This document shows, one piece after another, positions 1 through 5,138 of a stretch of 6,946 nt of DNA. Both the position numbers and the translations under genes were made by a program. The notes beneath the pieces are model-generated. The model did not search any database. It was not told where the DNA came from and saw only the letters and a program-made list of their open reading frames with translations. Position 1 is the first letter of the stretch, and every line of letters starts with the position of its first letter. Source of the stretch: Planctomycetota bacterium. Its GTDB lineage: Bacteria > Planctomycetota > Planctomycetia > Pirellulales > UBA7805. The stretch lies in the NCBI GenBank assembly GCA_014237955.1, contig JABABY010000106.1:1-6946 (forward strand), in the 5' to 3' direction.

Positions 1-28
1 TGGTTTGTGGGTCGTTGGGTATAGACAT
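1..28 (-). CDS. Possible start of a gene running off the left edge
   Basis: Nine codons beginning with ATG at 28 read MSIPNDPQT and run off the window. A GGAG motif lies about six bases upstream of this ATG, which favours it over an in-frame ATG at 61 that nearly abuts the stop of the upstream membrane-protein gene. The gene would be co-directional with, and directly downstream of, that DUF5993-like gene, so the two may form an operon. From memory, DUF5993 genes often sit next to a small DsbB-type disulfide bond formation protein. That is a context guess; nine residues cannot show it. The reading may also be spurious. Confidence 0.35.
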
Positions 29-62
29 GCCGACTCCAGGCGGTTGAGAGTATGTTCTCATC

Positions 63-221
63 TCAAAGATTCAGGTGCAGCGAATCGGTAGCGTGGTGCA
101 GAAACAGCAGGATGATTGCCCCAAGCGTCATGAAGAAGAAAATGACCGACAGCCACGCATGACGCCTAAGCGTTGAAATCAGCAAGAACAACAGGCAGAA
201 GAAAATTCCGGAGGCGATCAT
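63..221 (-). CDS. Small two-helix membrane protein, DUF5993-like
   Basis: A 52-residue protein starting MIASGIFFCL and ending in the segment LHHATDSLHLNL. Two hydrophobic stretches, about residues 4-17 and 24-42, are separated by a short basic turn (STLRRHAW), which suggests an inner-membrane hairpin. The C-terminal pattern FLHHATD-x-L-x-L is what I remember as the signature of DUF5993, a family of about 50-residue proteins of unknown function; length and topology match. The ATG at 221 is the first in-frame start before the hydrophobic run. An AAGGA motif lies about 11 bases upstream, a little far for an ideal Shine-Dalgarno. A possible downstream gene begins at the left edge with almost no gap, so this may be the first gene of an operon. 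The family call comes from recalled similarity. The coding call is strong because of the uninterrupted hydrophobic pattern and conserved-looking tail. Confidence 0.82.
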   Translation of the reverse strand: MIASGIFFCLLFLLISTLRRHAWLSVIFFFMTLGAIILLFLHHATDSLHLNL

Positions 222-311
222 GGCACAATGGTTCCTTGTGTAAGACTTTGTGTCTCACGCAAATCGAGCATGCGATCAAGATCACACGCTTTTCCGAGAT
301 CACATCGTCAA

Positions 312-396
<85 letters not shown>

Positions 397-414
397 AGCT
401 TTTGGCAATTCTAG

Positions 415-446
415 ACTCTGAATGGCTCAGAGTAGCCTTGAGTCTA
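415..446. other. Overlapping alternative hairpins between the GAF gene and tRNA-Leu(GAG)
   Basis: ACTCTGA (415-421) pairs perfectly with TCAGAGT (427-433) around a 5-nt loop. TAGACTC (412-418) is also a perfect complement of GAGTCTA (440-446), so the two pairings compete for 415-418. Neither is followed by a T-run on either strand, so a classical intrinsic terminator is not supported. On the minus strand the element lies between the GAF stop codon and the tRNA. It could end the GAF message inefficiently or fold in the tRNA leader. Confidence 0.4.
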
Positions 447-470
447 AAGATCGCTGTGCCTGGAAGTCAA
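441..470 (-). promoter_or_regulatory. Candidate sigma70-type promoter for tRNA-Leu(GAG)
   Basis: On the minus strand TTGACT (complement of 465-470, 5 of 6 to the -35 consensus) is followed after 18 bases by TAGACT (complement of 441-446, 4 of 6 to the -10 consensus). Transcription would begin near 434, leaving a leader of roughly 38 nt before the tRNA. The site lies wholly in the short gap after the GAF gene, which suggests the tRNA need not depend on read-through. Confidence 0.4.
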
Positions 471-484
471 GTCGGCAGGATTTG

Positions 485-1357
485 TCACCGATTCCGGCGC
501 AAGAGAGTCTCCCGCTCCAATTCAACCGACAGGTTGCCTGCCAGAATCTCGAGCAAATTTGTTTCCCGGTCCTCAAAATCACGCGGCTCGTGATCAAAAA
601 TCCAAAGAGTTCCCAGCACGCTCGATGCGGTTGAGATAGGCACACAGACTGCGGATCCAAAATCTTCTTCGGGAACATTCCACAAATCAAATAAGGCGTT
701 GCTCGTGAGTACCACGGCGTGGCCCAACATCGCTTCGAGATCCGCATTCGCTCCTTCAAGGGGCCGTGGAGGCGATACCAGACTGTTTTTGGAGAGCCCC
801 CAGATTGCCCGCAACTGTAGTTCGGTGGTCTCCTCATCGAGTAAGTACATGCCGGCAGCGGCACAATCGAGTGATTCGACAGCCCCCTTCAACACCGACT
901 CGATGCGTTTTCCCAACGGGCCGCTACGTTTGATCTGGATATTCGTCGATGCCTGGGAAGCAAGTTCTGCGGTACTGCTACGGAGTGCACACTGAGCCTC
1001 GCTTAACTGGCTTACTAACCCGGCAAGCAAGCTGGCCAACGCAACAACATCGGTCTGATTCGGAAGATTCTGGTCACGCTCGCGAACATCCATTTGGAGT
1101 TGTCCCGAAGCCGTGCCATGCTCTGTCTCCACCTCTACCGGCCATTCCGCCAAGTCGCCCTGAGACGTGGAAGCTCCTCTCGGCACACTTTGCTCGATGG
1201 AGGGAATCCACTTGAGTGGATATCCGGTCGCGGCTGCAAAGGCCCCACAAAGCATCTCGAGCGGCGCGGAGCCACTCGATGGGTCTTGCACCCGCCTTGC
1301 CAACCTCGAGGTTGGTCCCGAAAAGACTTTCAGGTGTTGAAAATGTTGATTGATCAC
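485..1357 (-). CDS. GAF-domain protein, related to planctomycete GAF/SpoIIE phosphatases but lacking the phosphatase
   Basis: A 290-residue protein with no signal peptide or membrane helix, so probably cytoplasmic. Residues about 32-92 form a first conserved-looking block (LEMLCGAFAAATGYPLKWI). Residues about 103-136 are a heptad-rich helix likely to form a coiled-coil linker. Residues about 147-284 are a GAF domain, with typical pieces such as DCAAAGMYLLDEETTELQLR, GHAVVLTSNALFDLWNVPEE, AVCVPI, LGTLWIFD and DFEDRETNLLEILAGNL. GAF domains bind small molecules or mediate dimerisation in signalling proteins; the ligand here is unknown. I recall very similar N-terminal and GAF blocks in planctomycete proteins that continue into a SpoIIE/PP2C serine phosphatase, but this one stops right after the GAF domain. 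The start is uncertain: GTG at 1357 is the first usable codon after an in-frame TGA, and no clear Shine-Dalgarno precedes it. Later starts at GTG (residue 23) or ATG (residue 35) are possible. Confidence 0.88.
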   Translation of the reverse strand: MINQHFQHLKVFSGPTSRLARRVQDPSSGSAPLEMLCGAFAAATGYPLKWIPSIEQSVPRGASTSQGDLAEWPVEVETEHGTASGQLQMDVRERDQNLPNQTDVVALASLLAGLVSQLSEAQCALRSSTAELASQASTNIQIKRSGPLGKRIESVLKGAVESLDCAAAGMYLLDEETTELQLRAIWGLSKNSLVSPPRPLEGANADLEAMLGHAVVLTSNALFDLWNVPEEDFGSAVCVPISTASSVLGTLWIFDHEPRDFEDRETNLLEILAGNLSVELERETLLRRNR

Positions 1358-1594
1358 GGCAGCACCAAAGAATCAATGGACTCAAGCCAAATTGTCCATC
1401 ATCCGTGACCGACAAAGTTTACCATCGAGAGGGTAGCTCAAAATGCTGCAGTGGCAATGAAAAATCTGAGGAATTTGAGAACCTGATGACAGATTCAGAT
1501 CGATCATTTTAGTGATTATCCCGGTCAGCACGCCCGTAGTGATCGTGCGTACCTTAACGTCCTGGGATCTGGCGGTAGAAAAGACCTAGAAGCG

Positions 1595-1619
1595 TAGATC
1601 TCCGATCGGGAGAGGATCT
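1595..1619. repeat. Imperfect inverted repeat containing three GATC sites
   Basis: The stretch has AGATC at 1596-1600 and its complement GATCT at 1615-1619, with an inner TCTCC/GGAGA pairing around GATCG as an alternative. The halves do not align perfectly, so this may be a consequence of GATC being self-complementary. It sits seven bases before a cleaner palindrome. Confidence 0.4.
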
Positions 1620-1625
1620 AACATA

Positions 1626-1641
1626 CTGATCGTTCGATCAG
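1626..1641. repeat. Perfect 7-bp palindrome with a 2-nt centre
   Basis: CTGATCG and CGATCAG flank TT, giving a perfect 16-bp inverted repeat with two GATC sites inside and one directly adjoining. It lies 49 bp past the 3' end of the minus-strand gene ending at 1690. No T-run follows on either strand, so it resembles a dimeric protein-binding site more than an intrinsic terminator. Confidence 0.55.
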
Positions 1642-1689
1642 ATCCCATACGCAGGCAATGGGCTCTTGCAATCCCGTCATCATCGGGGA

Positions 1690-2343
1690 TCAACTGGCGG
1701 CGTCTCGTATTTCCCGGCGCAGGCGATCGACAAAACTCTTGGCCTGCGTCCAATCCTGCGCATTGATTGTATTGGATTGCGATCTCAGTTTGGTGTCCAG
1801 ATTCTTACACTCTTTTGTTACTTGCTGGTACGTGTCGTAAGAGAAACGGGCCTTTGTTTTAGCTCGTTCTACAAAGGCTTCGTCAATCGGTTTGGTATAA
1901 GGCGCAAAGGTCGGTGCTTCCAGCGCAATCGGCCAGGTAATCTGTCCGGTTACCGGGTCCAATTCGCTACTGGTCAGACGAGTGGGAAGACCCTCCTGTC
2001 CATAACGGGCAAGATTTGCTTTTCTTTTTTCCGAATAATCACCAAAGCGGGCCTTCTTATTGATACTGCGGGCTTCAAAATAACTTTTGGCCAAATCTAC
2101 CCGGTTCTGAATTTCCAAGGTCCGCGCTTGGGCCCTGTTGATCCGTGCCTGTGATTGATCCAACTGGTACTGTCCCCGAGATCTGGTTACCGAAGACATG
2201 GCGTTCCCTTCACCCTCAGCAACGGTGGATGCGTGATAGCCCAGATTAGAACCCATGCCTCCGCCGACGCCCCACACCTGTGCCCTGGCGTCCGCAGCCA
2301 TCAAAAGAACGACAACTGCCACTAAAATCGTTCCATATCTCAT
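1690..2343 (-). CDS. Secreted helical protein of a planctomycete family of unknown function
   Basis: A 217-residue protein with a clear Sec signal peptide: MRYGTILVAVVVLLMAADARA, with likely signal peptidase I cleavage after ARA at residue 21. The mature part opens with a Gly-rich stretch (VWGVGGGMGSNLGYHASTVAEG). A long charged helical region follows at about 50-115, containing SRGQYQLDQSQARINRAQAR and SYFEARSINKKAR. Then comes SSELDPVTGQITWPIAL (125-141) and a helical C-terminus ending in DWTQAKSFVDRLRREIRDA. I remember planctomycete hypothetical proteins with the same order of parts: a HASTAAEG-type start, a YFE-x-R-x-IN-x-xAR helix, LDP-x-TG-x-I-x-WP, and a terminal AR-x-FL/V-x-x-L motif. 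No enzymatic motif is visible, so no function is assigned. Start ATG at 2343 is supported by the signal peptide beginning there and by an AGGA motif about eight bases upstream. The gene is divergent from the HEAT-repeat gene, with 281 bp between their starts. Confidence 0.9.
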   Translation of the reverse strand: MRYGTILVAVVVLLMAADARAQVWGVGGGMGSNLGYHASTVAEGEGNAMSSVTRSRGQYQLDQSQARINRAQARTLEIQNRVDLAKSYFEARSINKKARFGDYSEKRKANLARYGQEGLPTRLTSSELDPVTGQITWPIALEAPTFAPYTKPIDEAFVERAKTKARFSYDTYQQVTKECKNLDTKLRSQSNTINAQDWTQAKSFVDRLRREIRDAAS

Positions 2344-2361
2344 TGCTGCGTCCTGTCTTGC

Positions 2362-2385
2362 TGGAGTCTCATTTTATTGGAGTCT
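2362..2385. repeat. Short direct repeat upstream of the secreted-protein gene
   Basis: TGGAGTCT occurs twice (2362-2369 and 2378-2385) with a 16-bp period. On the minus strand the copies read AGACTCCA and flank TAAAAT, a 5 of 6 match to a -10 box about 27 bp before the ATG. No good -35 is found at the right distance. The arrangement could be an operator around a promoter, but two 8-mers can also recur by chance. Confidence 0.35.
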
Positions 2386-2536
2386 GTATCAATCCGTGTG
2401 GTGTATTAATCAGTCGTGGACCGTGTCGATCAGACAGGGTCAGGCCCGGAAGAACGCCGCCCTAGGAACTACCAATCCCAAGGGCAGCCCATGGAGAAAA
2501 CCGACAACCTTATACCCTACATGCGGGTTTGAATCA

Positions 2537-2565
2537 TTGCAATCGCACACCAATCTGTTTAGATT
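2537..2565 (+). promoter_or_regulatory. Candidate sigma70-type promoter for the HEAT-repeat gene
   Basis: TTGCAA (2537-2542) is followed after exactly 17 bases by TAGATT (2560-2565); each matches 4 of 6 consensus positions. Transcription would start near 2572, about 50 nt before the ATG at 2625. The surrounding AT-rich stretch (GTTTAGATTAAATAG) stands out in this gap. Confidence 0.4.
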
Positions 2566-2624
2566 AAATAGAGCGTGGTCGTTGTGCAACCATAAAATCC
2601 GGAATTCGAGAAGCGGAATCTTCC

Positions 2625-4283
2625 ATGATCTCAAAATTAGCTCTCTTTGGTCCCATATGTCTGCTCGTTTCCTGCCTGGGGACACCCGTTTCGGCCGCTG
2701 CCGCAGATATGGCAGAACTACTCCAAGACCTTCGATCGAACGATCCAGAAAAGGTTGAGCTTGCGATTGAAACAATCACCGATCTGGGCCCATCCGCAGC
2801 CAAAGCAGTTCCCGAACTTACAAAGTTTCTCACCAGCAAAGACGCGAACACGCGCGCCCACGCTGCACATGCCCTCGGCAAGATTGGCAAAGCTGCCCTG
2901 CCGGCCGCAAGCGCACTTGCCAAGTTGATTACGGACGAGAAACCTATGGTTCGTTATGCCGCCCTCGATGCCCTCGACGAAATTGAGCCGGGGCCGGACA
3001 TGGTCGTCCCGTTGATGATTGCAGCACTTGGGGATCAAAATCCTGCGGTGATCCGAGAAGCACTCCATGCTCTCGCCGATCGGGGACCAAGTATCGTCCC
3101 GGCAATGATTGAGGCCTTAAAGGATGATCGAACCGAATACTGGGCGCTACTGGTATTGCAGACTATCGGACCTGATGCAAAAGAGGCGGTGCCGGCAGTG
3201 ATTGGGGTCCTCAACGAACCGGATGAACCATGGCAACGCATGGAGGCAGCCATAACATTAGGCAAAATTGGCCCCGCTTCTGCGAGTGCCGTTCCGGAAC
3301 TTGTCCAACTGCTCGCAGATCCCGAGAAAGGCGTATCTCATGCGGCCGTGTATGCCCTGGCAATGATCGGGCCAGACGCGAAACCGGCCGCGAAACAAAT
3401 ACGCACCCACCTCGACACTGAAGATCCATTCCAATGGGTTGCCGGTAGTTGGGCACTGGCCAAAATATATCCAGACAACAAAACCATCCAGAAAACGACT
3501 GCCCGATTTCTTGCGGTCATGCTCACCGATGAGAACCAACAGGTCCGTCGGGCAGCGGCGCAGGCATTGTTGGATTTAAAGCCAGGGCCTGCGATCATGC
3601 TGCCAGCACTGGAAAATGCGTTAAAGGATGCCGACCTTCCGGTTGTCGAAGACGCACTCACCGCAATTGCTGGACTGGGCCAAGAGGCCTTGCCGGTACT
3701 CATCCATGCACTTCAGCATGATCGCGTTCGTATGCAATCGGCCTACCTGATCCAGCAACTTGGGCCCAAAGCAGCACCGGCGGTTTCCGCATTGATTGAA
3801 GCGTACCAGAACGAAGAGCGGGCGGATGTCCGCCGCGAACTCCTCTTTACTCTCGGACATATTGGGCCGGCGGCACAAGAGGCTACTGATATTGCGATCG
3901 AGGGTTGCAGTAGTGATGACGAAGGAGTTTGCTACGCTTCCATGTATGTCTTGGGGCAACTCGGACCCCAGGCAATAGGTGCCAAGGATTCCCTGAAGCC
4001 ACATCTCGACGATGACGACCGCTACCACGCAGCAACGGCTGCCTGGGCACTGGCAATGATCGACCCCGAGGATCCCGATCTGGTCTCCAAAGGAGTGCCC
4101 CTCTTTGTCGAGGCGCTCGACTCGGAAAATGCCAACGTCCGGCGTGAGGCTGCCGTCGCACTCGGAAAACTTGGCCAGCCCGCCGAAAGTGCACTGCCCT
4201 CGCTGAAAAAAGCAACCAGCGACAAAAACCCCGAAGCTGCAAAAGCGGCAGAGGCAGCGATCAAAATGATTCAGGGCGGCTAG
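2625..4283 (+). CDS. Exported HEAT-repeat (PBS-lyase-type) protein
   Basis: A 552-residue protein made almost entirely of HEAT-like repeats of about 35-40 residues, some 13-14 of them, from about residue 29 to the end. The recurring unit is L-G-x-I/L-G-P-x-A-x-x-AVP-x-L-x-x-L followed by D-x-x-x-VR-x-x-AA-x-ALG. Clear examples are LGPSAAKAVPELTKFL, IGPDAKEAVPAVIGVL, IGPASASAVPELVQLL and LGPKAAPAVSALIEAY; the last repeat has VRREAAVALGKLG. Such alpha-solenoids act as protein-binding scaffolds, and no catalytic motif is visible. The N-terminus MISKLALFGPICLLVSCLG is an export signal. LVSC fits a lipobox with Cys17 as the lipidated residue, while VSAAAAD just after offers a signal peptidase I site, so it is either a lipoprotein or a secreted protein. 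The start is fixed by this signal; the Shine-Dalgarno is weak (GGA about ten bases upstream). The gene stands alone, divergent from the secreted-protein gene and convergent with a small lipoprotein gene. The partner is unknown. Confidence 0.93.
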   Translation: MISKLALFGPICLLVSCLGTPVSAAAADMAELLQDLRSNDPEKVELAIETITDLGPSAAKAVPELTKFLTSKDANTRAHAAHALGKIGKAALPAASALAKLITDEKPMVRYAALDALDEIEPGPDMVVPLMIAALGDQNPAVIREALHALADRGPSIVPAMIEALKDDRTEYWALLVLQTIGPDAKEAVPAVIGVLNEPDEPWQRMEAAITLGKIGPASASAVPELVQLLADPEKGVSHAAVYALAMIGPDAKPAAKQIRTHLDTEDPFQWVAGSWALAKIYPDNKTIQKTTARFLAVMLTDENQQVRRAAAQALLDLKPGPAIMLPALENALKDADLPVVEDALTAIAGLGQEALPVLIHALQHDRVRMQSAYLIQQLGPKAAPAVSALIEAYQNEERADVRRELLFTLGHIGPAAQEATDIAIEGCSSDDEGVCYASMYVLGQLGPQAIGAKDSLKPHLDDDDRYHAATAAWALAMIDPEDPDLVSKGVPLFVEALDSENANVRREAAVALGKLGQPAESALPSLKKATSDKNPEAAKAAEAAIKMIQGG

Positions 4284-4309
4284 CCCGCGTGCTCTTCGGA
4301 CCCCACCTG

Positions 4310-4343
4310 TTTACTGGTTACGCAGTTTTACTGTTTACGCAGT
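4310..4343. repeat. Two-copy 17-bp tandem repeat
   Basis: TTTACTGGTTACGCAGT (4310-4326) is immediately followed by TTTACTGTTTACGCAGT (4327-4343), identical at 16 of 17 positions. It lies 27 bp past the stop of the HEAT gene and 39 bp before the 3' end of the convergent lipoprotein gene. GTTTA in the second copy can also pair with TAAAC at 4347-4354, but there is no T-tract to make a standard terminator. It may be a local duplication with no function. Confidence 0.7.
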
Positions 4344-4381
4344 CGCCATAAACGGTTAGCGAAATTCAAGGAATCGCGACA

Positions 4382-4648
4382 CTACTTGCTGTCGCCCTCT
4401 AACTGTTTAAATTGGTCGTCGACAGCATCTTTGACCTCTCCACGCAATGCTTCGCTATTCTTTTTCGCTTGATCAGCAGCATCTTTTACATTCTTTTTTA
4501 TTGCCGCACCGTTCTCCGTAGCTGTTTGGATGGTAGTGTCGATGGTGTTTCCAATCTGCTCACCAATTGTGGGCTTCGGTTTTTCACAACCAATAAACAA
4601 AAGAGCGATTGCGACAAAACACCCGATCCCGGCAAGATACATTTTCAT
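4382..4648 (-). CDS. Small putative lipoprotein with amphipathic helix
   Basis: An 88-residue protein starting MKMYLAGIGCFVAIALLFIG, with Cys21 following LFIG, a good fit to a lipobox. Glu at +2 would, by the rule known from enterobacteria, favour outer-membrane sorting, though this is unproven in planctomycetes. The rest (about residues 28-84) is a charged, Ala/Lys/Asp-rich helix with repeated D-A-A/D-A-V spacing (KKNVKDAADQAKKNSEALRG), reminiscent of LEA/apolipoprotein-like amphipathic helices. I do not recognise a named family. The reading frame is open back to 4801, but ATG at 4648 is chosen because GGGAG lies exactly seven bases upstream and the signal peptide begins there. A second ATG is two codons further in. 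The gene converges on the HEAT gene with 98 bp between stops. No function is assigned; an envelope-associated role is inferred only from the lipobox. Confidence 0.85.
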   Translation of the reverse strand: MKMYLAGIGCFVAIALLFIGCEKPKPTIGEQIGNTIDTTIQTATENGAAIKKNVKDAADQAKKNSEALRGEVKDAVDDQFKQLEGDSK

Positions 4649-4681
4649 AATAAAACTCCCTGGAAATACGCTATTCACAAT

Positions 4682-4687
4682 ATTGTA
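4682..4687 (-). promoter_or_regulatory. Candidate -10 element for the small lipoprotein gene
   Basis: TACAAT on the minus strand matches 5 of 6 positions of the -10 consensus and lies within the perfect palindrome ACAATATTGT (4677-4686). Transcription would begin about 25 nt before the ATG. No recognisable -35 hexamer occurs 16-18 bp upstream, so the call is weak. Confidence 0.3.
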
Positions 4688-4810
4688 CGCACGAGAAGCC
4701 ATGAAGTCTCGCTCCGAGGTACCACCCCGCTTGGCTGAAACTGTAATCGGCAGTATGTCGCATTCATACCCCCCATACAAGCAGCGATTGGCAACCTCCA
4801 TAAAGACTCG

Positions 4811-4839
4811 TTGTCAGCGGCTTGGGCGAGCGATACCAT
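4811..4839 (+). promoter_or_regulatory. Candidate sigma70-type promoter for tRNA-Leu(TAA)
   Basis: TTGTCA (4811-4816, 5 of 6 to consensus) is followed after exactly 17 bases by TACCAT (4834-4839, 4 of 6). The predicted start is near 4846, about 10 nt before the tRNA. Position and spacing suit a tRNA promoter. Confidence 0.45.
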
Positions 4840-4855
4840 GGGAAACACAAACCAG

Positions 4856-4941
4856 GGCCGAGTGGCGGAATTGGCAGACGCACGGGACTTAAAATCCCGT
4901 GGGAGGTAACTCCCGTGAGGGTTCGATCCCCTCCTCGGCCA
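4856..4941 (+). tRNA. tRNA-Leu (anticodon TAA)
   Basis: An 86-nt class II tRNA. The acceptor stem GGCCGAG pairs perfectly with CTCGGCC, followed by discriminator A at 4941. The D-arm is again TGGCGGAATTGGCAGACGC. The anticodon stem CGGGA/TCCCG encloses loop CTTAAAA, giving anticodon TAA (4890-4892), which reads UUA and, by wobble, UUG. The long variable arm GGGAGGTAACTCCC is self-complementary. The T-arm is GAGGG/CCCTC with loop TTCGATC. No CCA is encoded after the discriminator; TTT follows. Confidence 0.98.
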
Positions 4942-4945
4942 TTTA

Positions 4946-4977
4946 GCTCTCTGACCGAGAGCAGCCAGGAATCTTTT
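4946..4977 (+). terminator. Possible terminator hairpin after tRNA-Leu(TAA)
   Basis: GCTCTC (4946-4951) and GAGAGC (4957-4962) form a perfect 6-bp stem with loop TGACC, beginning four bases after the tRNA. A T-rich stretch (ATCTTTTC) comes only about nine bases later, so the U-tract is not adjacent. It may act as a weak terminator or as a 3' processing and stability element. The metallohydrolase gene starts 177 bp further on the same strand. Confidence 0.4.
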
Positions 4978-5138
4978 CCTGCAGGCATTCGCGTACGTAT
5001 CGGATTTGCTGTTCGCCCCAGCATGTGGCATACCAAGCATGTGCTTCACGTTGCTGCAACCAATCTGTTGTCGCGACTGCACGGACAGGCTAAGGCAGAA
5101 CGCAAAAGAAAATAGAACATAGTATAGGACGCGTAGAA

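Larger units (their letters stand above)
1358..1689. other. 332-bp gap without a convincing gene, rich in GATC sites
   Basis: It lies between two minus-strand genes. I find no ORF with plausible protein character on either strand and no recognisable RNA gene. GATC occurs at 1498, 1502, 1541, 1566, 1597, 1604, 1615, 1628, 1636, 1641 and 1688, with one more at 1725 just inside the next gene; about one per 256 bp would be expected by chance. The gap presumably contains the promoter of the GAF gene and any 3' end of the upstream gene, but I could not identify either with confidence. Confidence 0.6.

Noticed and set aside
1498..1644. GATC cluster as a replication origin
   Set aside because: No convincing DnaA boxes, AT-rich unwinding tract or dnaA/dnaN genes are present. 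Kept only as an unexplained cluster.
1666..2154. Plus-strand frame of 162 codons opposite the secreted-protein gene
   Set aside because: It is antisense to a gene with a signal peptide and family-like motifs. Its translation lacks any domain character.
2255..2758. Plus-strand frame spanning the divergent gap and the start of the HEAT gene
   Set aside because: It overlaps both neighbours out of frame and shows no protein-like pattern. The gap is better explained as a divergent promoter region.
3883..4242. Long minus-strand frames inside the HEAT-repeat gene
   Set aside because: They are Arg- and Pro-rich shadows typical of antisense frames of Ala-rich coding sequence.
4310..4343. CRISPR array or transposon end
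   Set aside because: Only two directly adjacent copies with no spacers; no transposase or terminal inverted repeats nearby.
4675..5082. Minus-strand open frames across the region of tRNA-Leu(TAA)
   Set aside because: They read through the tRNA on the opposite strand and have low-complexity, non-protein-like composition. The tRNA is certain and the frames are chance.
5040..5138. Promoter directly before the metallohydrolase
   Set aside because: TATAGG and TAGTAT near 5120 resemble -10 boxes, but no -35 hexamer lies at 16-18 bp; not supported well enough to annotate.
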